The notes below the pieces were generated by a model. It made no database searches and had not been told where the DNA came from. It worked only from the letters and a program-made list of their open reading frames with translations. Both the position numbers and the translations under genes were made by a program. Shown here in pieces: positions 53,362 to 59,684 of a stretch of DNA of 59,684 bases (its first letter is position 1; each line of letters begins with the position of its first letter). This DNA is from an uncultured bacterium (GTDB lineage: Bacteria > Cyanobacteriota > Vampirovibrionia > Obscuribacterales > Obscuribacteraceae), in the NCBI GenBank assembly GCA_903835185.1, contig CAILLX010000224.1, positions 1 to 59,684 on the forward strand, written 5' to 3'.

Positions 53362-55215
53362 CTAATTCTTAGCTTTCTTACCTTTCTTCTTACTGCCGCC
53401 ATTTTGATGCACCTGCCCTTCTTCGCCACTACAAATAAGGCTGGCGGGCTCCCATCCGGTCGGTATAACTGATTCTTTCTTATTCTCCAGCCCAATGCCC
53501 ATTGAGAACAGACCTGGATCTATGCCAAGGCAGACTAGCGCGTTGGCTTGACTCACGACTGTATGTGGCAGCAGAGCGATGGACAGCGCCTTTTTGTGCA
53601 GCTTTGCAGCCAGCTCGCCGGCTTCTCCCGATTGGGTCTGCCCTTTAGCTGCGTTCGGATAAACAACGACATAGCTGGCTACTCCGGTGACGGCAAATAT
53701 TCCGCCAGCTTCTGGGCAGGAAAGATGCTCACGCTCCCAGGCTGACCTAATAGTAATGCCTTTAGCAGCAGAACTCTGAAGATACTCTGCGCCGCCTCCG
53801 ACCTGTCCTTTGCCAGTAGCTGCTACTCGCAGATGGAAAGCGTCTTTCCGGAGCCCCAGCTCAGCAGTTAGTGCAATACTGTTCACCTTTTTGTCGCCAG
53901 CAGCTGTGTCGCTATAACTGACTACAGCTAAAGAAGCTGCTACGCAGCGCTGCGGTCCTCTCTGATTGCGCGTCACTGTACGCCCGGCAACCACCATAGT
54001 AGTTGAGCCACCGCCGTCAAGGTTAAGCGCATCGCAGACACCAAGAGTCTGCAGCATCCTGGCAGCATCATACAGAGAATGGTTGCCTTCAATGGTAGCC
54101 ATAATCAAGTGGCGGTCACGAGTCACTCCCACGACTGTCCTGGCTTTGATTCCATTACCGCTCCATGAGCGCGGGAATCTTTCAGCCTGACAGTCAACTT
54201 CAATCTTGCCGTTACGGAGAAGCACAGGACCGCCGCTGACAGCTTGCACAACATCTCCCCAGGCACCAGGCGTCACGTGCCAGTCTATATGAATAGCATC
54301 TCCAATCTGCAGGTGGTCAATTTTACTGCCCTTCTTATCACTTAAAACAAAACCGCCCTTAGGTATATCGAGGGCGGTTTCAGCTTTAGCAATTACATAG
54401 CCGTCTTTATCGACTGCAGCCAAAATGCCCGGATAGGGCATCCTCACCAATGAGCCCCATCGTCTCGTATAAACTACCAGGGCAGATCCATTGATGCGCG
54501 GCTGATTAATGTTGTCTACCGGCATAGCTGCCAGATCAGCTCTCGATGTCTCCATAACGCCCTGAAGACTCACTCTGTCAATAAGGACATGCCCATCAGC
54601 AGTAATACCGAGGGCCGCACGCTGATAAATAGGACCAGCTAACAGTTCACCATTCAGTACAAGGGTTCCTAGCGGTACTCCATCTTTCTTGAAATAGTTG
54701 GCGTTAATAGCTGCAACTGCATTGGCTTTACGAGCCTGATGATTGACTACATCAAGAGTGTTAAAGCAGTCGCCAGCTAGCAGAGGTTGCATGTGAATGT
54801 TTCGTGCCTGCAAGTCGACATCAAGAATATTGACCAGCTTAGCTCCGCGGTTGCTTCTATAAACAAGTCCAGGCACAATCTGCTGTAGTGCTTGAGATAC
54901 AGCCACCCGACGTATCTTTTTAGCCCACTTTGTGAGCTTGCTGACTGTTCGCGTATCATTGTCTTCCGCCTGGCGGACGCCTGGCTCTGCCTGCCTCTGG
55001 CAGTCGTGAAGTCGCACTCCAGGCGGTGCTACCGCCGGCACTTTTGCTGGCATTTTTGCTGGCACGGAAATGTGCACCAGAGGAGAAGCCGGGATAGCAA
55101 GGGCAAGAGCAGAATCTGGCTGAATCAGCCCAAAACTACACGCTACCTGCAGCAACCAGAATGCAGGTAGCGTATTATAAAAAATAGCTCTGGTGATGTT
55201 TCGCTCCCCTGACAT
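53362..55215 (-). CDS. Exported phosphodiester glycosidase (NAGPA/DUF2233) family protein
   Basis: A signal peptide (about 10-40) is followed by a linker with repeated PAKxPA. The NAGPA domain spans about 120-430: QARNIHMQPLLAGDCFN, AVAAINANYFKKDGVPLGTL, LALKAETALDIPKGGF-like VIAKAETALDIPKGGFVLSD, ARTVVGVTRDRHLIMATIEG and CDALNLDGGGSTTMVVAGRT. Family enzymes cleave sugar phosphodiesters; bacterial members act on wall polymers. The last 180 residues are unrecognised and end in a Lys-rich tail. A structured leader precedes the gene. Confidence 0.85.
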   Translation of the reverse strand: MSGERNITRAIFYNTLPAFWLLQVACSFGLIQPDSALALAIPASPLVHISVPAKMPAKVPAVAPPGVRLHDCQRQAEPGVRQAEDNDTRTVSKLTKWAKKIRRVAVSQALQQIVPGLVYRSNRGAKLVNILDVDLQARNIHMQPLLAGDCFNTLDVVNHQARKANAVAAINANYFKKDGVPLGTLVLNGELLAGPIYQRAALGITADGHVLIDRVSLQGVMETSRADLAAMPVDNINQPRINGSALVVYTRRWGSLVRMPYPGILAAVDKDGYVIAKAETALDIPKGGFVLSDKKGSKIDHLQIGDAIHIDWHVTPGAWGDVVQAVSGGPVLLRNGKIEVDCQAERFPRSWSGNGIKARTVVGVTRDRHLIMATIEGNHSLYDAARMLQTLGVCDALNLDGGGSTTMVVAGRTVTRNQRGPQRCVAASLAVVSYSDTAAGDKKVNSIALTAELGLRKDAFHLRVAATGKGQVGGGAEYLQSSAAKGITIRSAWEREHLSCPEAGGIFAVTGVASYVVVYPNAAKGQTQSGEAGELAAKLHKKALSIALLPHTVVSQANALVCLGIDPGLFSMGIGLENKKESVIPTGWEPASLICSGEEGQVHQNGGSKKKGKKAKN

Positions 55216-55780
55216 AGCGGGTCACCTGGTTTCCGTACAGGCGAACTCTGAAGTTCTTTCCGGAGGTTCGCTCTGTGACAACGCTTTAGCGTGTGTATAA
55301 AGAATGCTACAAAATGTTACGAAAGTCAATTTAAATCTTGACTTTGGCTGTCACTGCGGCTCCAGTCCCTGCGTGATTGGTTCACCATACACCATCAGAA
55401 CCACACACCACACAGGCTAAGGCTTTCGAGTATTGAACAGCTAATTCGTCTTTATGCCCTCCTACCCCAAAATTCCATTCCAAGAGGTCAGATTCCCACC
55501 AACAGTTGCGGGGAATACGCAAAACTCCACTTAGAGGCACAACCTTTTTGGCACCAGTGGCGGTGTGCAGCCAGGGACATATAACGCCCAGCAGTTTTCA
55601 TGACAGCTCAGTCTGGACAATTGGCAGACTGTTCTGCAACCTGACACCCAATACAGTTAACTTGAGCTGTTGGGATACAAGCAGCGCTGCTCCTTTAGTT
55701 AGAAGTATTGGTCACATACCGCTGCCGACTTAATTGCTGATATTATTGGTATCCGACGATGTCTCAGCGAGGTTAACAAG
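55216..55780. other. Divergent intergenic region
   Basis: Apart from the leader structure at its left end, this 565-bp stretch has no firm gene. On the minus strand a frame is open from 55597 to a TGA at 55382 (71 codons, Trp-rich, with CVVCG near its end) but has no good start or Shine-Dalgarno; it may be a remnant. Nothing else stands out up to the GTG at 55781. Confidence 0.35.
55221..55293 (-). promoter_or_regulatory. Candidate structured 5' leader of the NAGPA gene
   Basis: On the minus strand, 10 bp pair between 55273-55276 plus 55266-55271 and 55237-55246, with one bulge and a 19-base loop. GTCAC (55221-55225) can pair with GTGAC (55275-55279) as a competing closing stem, and CGCT-TT-AGCG lies upstream near 55284. 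It ends just before the start codon, as a switch or attenuator would. It does not clearly match a riboswitch I know. Confidence 0.4.
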
Positions 55781-56944
55781 GTGAAATTCCTGGTCATTGG
55801 CTCCGGACAGATGGGATACGGTGTAGTCTTCGACCTTGTGCGCAGCCCGAGAGTGGAGAAGGTAATACTGACAGACGCCAATCAGGAGCATCTCTCGGCA
55901 GCAGTTAATCGTCTTGCCGACAATCGCATAGTGCCATGCCAGCTCGACATCACCAATATCGAAGAGGTAGTCCGCCTCATGGCTGAGTGCAACGTGGCTA
56001 TCAGCTGTGTCCCTTATCTGCACAATTATGAACTGTCAAAATGTGCTCTGGCAGCCGGCACACATTTTGTCGATCTGGGCGGCAATGAAGAGATTGTCTC
56101 CAAACAGTTCATGCTTGACGAACTGGCTCGTGAACACAATGTCACTATAGTTCCAGACACCGGGCTCGCACCAGGATTGGTGTCAATTCTTGCGACAGCT
56201 GCAGCTGATGCAATGGAAGAGATTTACGAAATTCGCTTGCGAGTAGGCGGACTTCCTGTTAATCCCGAAGGACCGCTCAAGTATTCTTTATGCTTTTCTG
56301 TCAACGGACTCGTCAATGAATATATTGAAGATGTCACTGTGATAAGGGATGGCATTGCAGTAAAGATCCCTTCTTTGACAGAGCTGGAACCTATTCACTT
56401 CCCGCATCCGTTCCATATGATGGAGGCGTTCAGTACCTCAGGTGGCATCTCCACCCTTCCGAAGACATTTGCCGGCAGAGTGCAGTATCTTGATTACAAG
56501 ACAATCCGTTATCAAGGACATTGCGAACAGGTCAGACTGTTGCGCGATCTTGGCTTATTTGACTCGTCACCTCTCCAGATAAATGCAACCGAGATTAAAC
56601 CACGTGAACTGATGCAGGAGCTGCTCCAGCACAAACTGCCAGCCTATGAGCCTGATGTTGTCTTGCTAAGAGTTACAGTCAGCGGTGTCAAGAACGACAC
56701 ACCAACTGAGATTATCTGGGATTGCATTGACTATGGAGATGCAGCCAGCGGTTTATCTGCCATGGCACGCATGACAGCTTTCCCAGCTTCAATTATCGCT
56801 CAGCTTATTGCCAGGGGCGATATCACACAGACAGGAGTGTTAACGCAAGAGACATCTGTGCCAGCGCCACTCTTCCTGGCTGAGATGTCCAGCCGTGGAA
56901 TCGACCTCGTCATGTCCGAGAAAGTACCCGAAAGACATCACTAA
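55781..56944 (+). CDS. Saccharopine-dehydrogenase-family oxidoreductase
   Basis: A 387-residue enzyme with an N-terminal NAD(P) Rossmann fold (KFLVIGSGQMGYGVVFDLVR). NVAISCVPYLHNYELSKCAL and VDLGGNEEIV follow, then VTIVPDTGLAPGLVSILATA, the hallmark of saccharopine dehydrogenase and lysine 6-dehydrogenase relatives. The C-terminal half (about 140-350) is the substrate domain. Lysine or saccharopine oxidation is likely, carboxynorspermidine chemistry possible. The start is GTG, with AGGTT about nine bases upstream. It stands alone. Confidence 0.85.
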   Translation: MKFLVIGSGQMGYGVVFDLVRSPRVEKVILTDANQEHLSAAVNRLADNRIVPCQLDITNIEEVVRLMAECNVAISCVPYLHNYELSKCALAAGTHFVDLGGNEEIVSKQFMLDELAREHNVTIVPDTGLAPGLVSILATAAADAMEEIYEIRLRVGGLPVNPEGPLKYSLCFSVNGLVNEYIEDVTVIRDGIAVKIPSLTELEPIHFPHPFHMMEAFSTSGGISTLPKTFAGRVQYLDYKTIRYQGHCEQVRLLRDLGLFDSSPLQINATEIKPRELMQELLQHKLPAYEPDVVLLRVTVSGVKNDTPTEIIWDCIDYGDAASGLSAMARMTAFPASIIAQLIARGDITQTGVLTQETSVPAPLFLAEMSSRGIDLVMSEKVPERHH

Positions 56945-57017
56945 CCGCCAGCTGTGGTAGCTTGCTACAAAAAATCAGGCTATCTCTCTTGAGCGGCAGT
57001 GAAATTTTGTCCTGCTT

Positions 57018-57026
57018 TGCTATTAT
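57018..57026 (+). promoter_or_regulatory. Candidate extended -10 promoter
   Basis: TGC followed by TATTAT (57021-57026) fits the TGnTATAAT pattern and lies about 90 bases before the ATG at 57119. No good -35 box is present, as is usual for extended -10 sites. Confidence 0.3.
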
Positions 57027-57118
57027 GCTGGTTGTAACTGGCAGGCGCCCGCAGATATATAGCTTCGAACAAGAGGCAGAGGACGCAACCGGCAGGAAAC
57101 AGTGTACGGAGAAGCAAT

Positions 57119-57226
57119 ATGAATATGCAGCTTGAGAAGCTATCAGAGGCTCTCCGAACTATGCTGAAGTGGAGACCAGGCTGGAGCATCAGTGCCAGGC
57201 GCTGCAAACGGGGCATCTCCATATGA
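57119..57226 (+). other. Probable true N-terminus of the next gene, out of frame
   Basis: ATG at 57119 follows GGAGAAG by a few bases and encodes MNMQLEKLSEALRTMLK, a natural-looking helix, before wandering to a stop at 57224. The downstream gene is in the frame one base earlier and has no ribosome-binding site. A one-base deletion between 57136 and about 57175 would explain both. Confidence 0.55.
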
Positions 57227-58449
57227 CCGGCAGCTGGGAGCAAGAGGTACGCAACCGCCAGGAGTTCCGCGCTCAGATGGTGCGCAATTTTGGCTTTACA
57301 GTAATGGATCATGGTGTAGCGCTCACCTGCTGCCCACATTGTTCAACAGTATCAGCACTAAATTCAGCATTCCCTGATTCTGACTGGAACTCATTACCTC
57401 ACCTTGTCTCAGTCATCGAAGCTTTCGTCGACTCGCGCCCAGAGGAGATGACCTGTACTGTTTGTAAAGAACCGTTCGCACGCGAAGCAGATAACAACAG
57501 CAGCGACTATTGGCTTTGGCATTCACACTTCTTAAGTGAAGTCAAACAAGATTTGCAACTCCTCATACACAGGAAATACGGAAAGACAGCGTGGATAGAA
57601 GGGATGCTGGTCAGCAGCACAGGCGAGATTAAACCATTGACTCTACCTCTGTCCGAATCGGAGTTTAAAGTTAGAGCAGGATGCTTCTTTTCAGTCAAGC
57701 AAGCCTGGAGCGACTTCATGCGCGAGCACTGGCCAATCTCTCAGTTTGCAGCTCTTCAAATATCAGAAGGTTATTACCTGGTCGTCAACCCTCCCATTAA
57801 CGCAGACAGCGATCTGCAGCTTTTTAAAGACAACTGTGTCCAGCTTGTTGGCAAGTCTACCAGTGCCAGTAATCAATACGAATTTGCTGACCTATCCTGG
57901 GCAGACTCCTGGCATTTTGAAGAGAACACTTACCACCAGTGGCTATCCGATTACGAATCAGATTTAGCCAGCTCAGAGATCATAGCCGGAGTATTAGCCA
58001 GCCCGCAGCAGTTCTACAGCATAATGCAGAGAGAGCTTAACTCCTTCGATTGCTGGTTGAGGAGAGACGGAGAGAACAACCCCACAGCCTTTCTGGGCGA
58101 CGACGAATATTATGTCAGCTTTGACTATCGCGAATATCTGATTAACGCAATGATAAAGGGCTACAGCTATTGGGGCGCTCTTAGATTTGTCGAGCCGATT
58201 CTTGAGCTTTGGGAGCAGACACGAGCTGTCGGCGAGCGGCTCAAGAAAATACTGGGTCACTACAACTGCGTCGTCTTCGGTGGGCACTATCTCCAATTTC
58301 GCAACAAAGGAGGCAAGAAGATTGTCCGCGAAGTTGATCTAGCCGGACTTGCCGAATGCGACGACGAACTGGAAGAAGACTCAGCTTTTATTGCCTGGAT
58401 AGCGCCACAAATTGGGCTCAATACGCAAACACTTAAATTTAGAAGCTAA
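57169..58449 (+). CDS. Unknown protein with CxxC pairs, start probably frameshifted
   Basis: The visible frame has 426 residues from a GTG that lacks a Shine-Dalgarno. CCPHCSTVSALNSAFPDSDW at about 54-73 and MTCTVCKEPF near 95 form two Cys pairs, a likely zinc site. The rest is mixed alpha/beta, rich in Trp and Tyr (WSDFMREHWPISQFAALQIS, DDEYYVSFDYREYLINAMIK), with no membrane helix or signal. I recognise no family; similar layouts occur in cytosolic unknown proteins. The intact protein likely starts at 57119 or 57125 and has about 443 residues. Confidence 0.6.
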   Translation: METRLEHQCQALQTGHLHMTGSWEQEVRNRQEFRAQMVRNFGFTVMDHGVALTCCPHCSTVSALNSAFPDSDWNSLPHLVSVIEAFVDSRPEEMTCTVCKEPFAREADNNSSDYWLWHSHFLSEVKQDLQLLIHRKYGKTAWIEGMLVSSTGEIKPLTLPLSESEFKVRAGCFFSVKQAWSDFMREHWPISQFAALQISEGYYLVVNPPINADSDLQLFKDNCVQLVGKSTSASNQYEFADLSWADSWHFEENTYHQWLSDYESDLASSEIIAGVLASPQQFYSIMQRELNSFDCWLRRDGENNPTAFLGDDEYYVSFDYREYLINAMIKGYSYWGALRFVEPILELWEQTRAVGERLKKILGHYNCVVFGGHYLQFRNKGGKKIVREVDLAGLAECDDELEEDSAFIAWIAPQIGLNTQTLKFRS

Positions 58450-58537
58450 AGCGATGCCGCAAGTCTGCTTTTCATTAATGAGAGGATAATAGAATTAGAT
58501 CGGTCGCTCACTGCGACGAGACAGATGGAGACTAGAG

Positions 58538-59137
58538 ATGTCATCCTCATCTAGCTGGACAGAACACACTGATAGACGTGCCTGGGCAGAGCAGCCCGAG
58601 CATGTAGTTCTGCTGCCAGGGCTCACAGATACCAGATATAGAGATAAAACCACCAACTGTCACACCAAGCAGTATCTGCTGGATGTCCTGGGACCCCAAA
58701 TTGGAGCCAGCCGCCAGCACAACTTCCCATTAAGTTTAGTCCTGGCAGAGATGGCTCATTTAAGACAGATTCGCTTTACTTATGGCAGCAGCATGGTGGA
58801 CAAGATATTAGAAGAAACAGCCACTTTGTTGAGAGCTAACATCAGGTCAACTGATCTGCTCATTCGCTATGCCAACGAAATTTATGGACTGCTGTTATTA
58901 CACGCCAACCGGCATGGAACAGAGCTAGTCTGCCGTAGGTTGAGATCTGCCATATCAAAACATATCTTTTGCGGCAAAGGCAGCGACACCATCCTTACAG
59001 TCAACTTTGGGGCTGCCGAACAGACAGGACTCTATGATTTAGAAGGCAAAGAGTTGCTGACTGAAGCTTCCAAAGCTCTGGCTGCAGCCAACCAGATTGG
59101 TCACAGCGCCATCGTCATAGCCGGCATCAATCTTTAA
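58538..59137 (+). CDS. Degenerate GGDEF-domain protein
   Basis: A 199-residue protein whose residues about 38-195 follow the GGDEF fold: FPLSLVLAEMAHLRQIRFTY, GSSMVDKILEETATLLRANI, STDLLIRYANEIYGLLLLHA and a late ASKALAAANQIGHSAIVIAG. The signature Gly-Gly-Asp-Glu-Phe is replaced by Ala112-Asn-Glu-Ile-Tyr116, and no RxxD inhibitory site is obvious. It should not make cyclic di-GMP, but could bind a nucleotide or a partner. GGAG precedes the ATG. It follows the unknown gene by 88 bp. Confidence 0.72.
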   Translation: MSSSSSWTEHTDRRAWAEQPEHVVLLPGLTDTRYRDKTTNCHTKQYLLDVLGPQIGASRQHNFPLSLVLAEMAHLRQIRFTYGSSMVDKILEETATLLRANIRSTDLLIRYANEIYGLLLLHANRHGTELVCRRLRSAISKHIFCGKGSDTILTVNFGAAEQTGLYDLEGKELLTEASKALAAANQIGHSAIVIAGINL

Positions 59138-59631
59138 TATCCTGCTCCTGGCACTACCGGTTGGAGCAACAATCCAGACAGCATTAGCATCACCTGAGCT
59201 CCTTGTGGAGTCACCTTCCAAAGGCTGGCAAATAAAACGCCATTGGCAGCAAGATTGCCGCGAGTGCGGTCTGGTATTGCAGCCGCCTGCGTTGCTATGA
59301 CTATGGCAATTGTCTCTATATTCTGTTTCCATTTGGTTCCAAGAGCAAACGCGGTGAATGCATTTGTGTTGTTGCACCAAACCCAAATTTCAGCTGAAAC
59401 CGCACGTCAACGCTAGCAGGCAAGCAAGCATGTTTGTTGTGGTGGGCTGATTCGTCCTTTTCAATCCATGCACCCAAGCTTTCAGTATAAGGCGCAATGG
59501 ACATTTACTTCTTTGACTGGCTATGCAGCTCCTTGACGCGCGCATAGAGAGCGTTGCACGAACCACATCCTTGAATGCCAACACAACCGAGTGTTTAATC
59601 ATGGTGATTGGTGAACCACGGGAGTTGATGA
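59138..59631. other. Intergenic region at the right edge
   Basis: No firm gene is seen. A plus-strand frame from TTG 59243 to TAG at 59414-59416 (57 residues) has one hydrophobic stretch (GIAAACVAMTMAIVSIFCFH) but no ribosome-binding site. No inverted repeat typical of IS66 is recognised before the tnpA start. Confidence 0.35.
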
Positions 59632-59684
59632 ATGGCTCGTCCGTCAAGACGCGATGTTGCGAAAGAGCAGTTCTGGCGTAAAGC
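59632..59684 (+). CDS. Partial IS66-type TnpA accessory protein
   Basis: Seventeen codons are visible (MARPSRRDVAKEQFWRK), running off the window. The RP.RRD..KE.FWR pattern is the usual N-terminus of IS66-family TnpA proteins. GGGAG lies upstream of the ATG. The rest of the element, with tnpB and the transposase, should lie to the right. Confidence 0.6.
   Translation, partial: MARPSRRDVAKEQFWRK

Noticed and set aside
55221..55293. ydaO-type (cyclic di-AMP) riboswitch
   Set aside because: The position before a wall-enzyme gene fits, but the conserved ydaO sequence blocks could not be matched.

Overview
The window looks like a chromosomal segment of a Gram-negative-type bacterium of roughly 50% GC. 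It encodes TonB/ExbB/ExbD parts, an OmpA-type protein and FtsEX. Together with BtpA, SpoIID, DUF4388 and zinc-ribbon proteins, this mix would fit a non-photosynthetic relative of cyanobacteria (Vampirovibrionia/Obscuribacterales type). That placement is an inference from gene content and style, not from a marker gene.

Layout. 1-5.2 kb: the end of a lysine/alanine-rich histone-like gene, a TPR-like protein, a YqiA-type esterase, three tandem paralogues of an unrecognised 200-residue family, a small unknown protein and a TlyA-type rRNA methyltransferase. 5.3-10.5 kb: tRNA-Ser(UGA), a SpoIID-like protein, a GH18-like exported protein and a complete three-domain OvoA for ovothiol synthesis. 10.6-22.2 kb, minus strand: an OmpA-domain protein, a SpoU methyltransferase, a DUF4388/zinc-ribbon/TonB-domain fusion, an exported Ada-type metal-binding protein, a likely operon (unknown coiled-coil protein, sppA, yip1-like, miaA), and a zinc-ribbon protein with ten L[HRK]SPLL repeats. 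22.5-32 kb, plus strand: a TrbI-like glycine-zipper protein, tonB-exbB-exbB-exbD-aroE-cvpA, a DciA-type protein and ftsEX.

32-43.7 kb is a nitrogen and energy block. An ADP-forming acyl-CoA synthetase lies divergent from a cyclic-2,3-diphosphoglycerate-synthetase-like GTPase. Convergent with the GTPase is a minus-strand run of asparaginase, KynB-like cyclase, BtpA, YaiI-like protein, ornithine carbamoyltransferase, carbamate kinase, aspartate carbamoyltransferase and ornithine aminotransferase. These could route asparagine, aspartate, ornithine and carbamoyl phosphate between ATP formation and pyrimidine or arginine synthesis. No arginine deiminase is present in the window.

43.7-59.7 kb is more accessory. 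It holds a SGNH-type membrane protein whose stop codon lies in the target site of a complete IS1182-family element, and a Fic protein beside a tyrosine-recombinase relic. Next come a caspase-like protein that lacks both catalytic residues and, directly upstream of it in the same operon, an alpha/beta hydrolase with a C-terminal DUF4384-like domain. They are followed by a sugar O-methyltransferase, a NAGPA-type phosphodiester glycosidase with a structured leader, a saccharopine-dehydrogenase-like enzyme, an unknown gene with an apparent frameshift near its start, a degenerate GGDEF protein, and the start of an IS66-type tnpA at the right edge. The hydrolase/pseudo-caspase pair is the best candidate here for an undescribed system.
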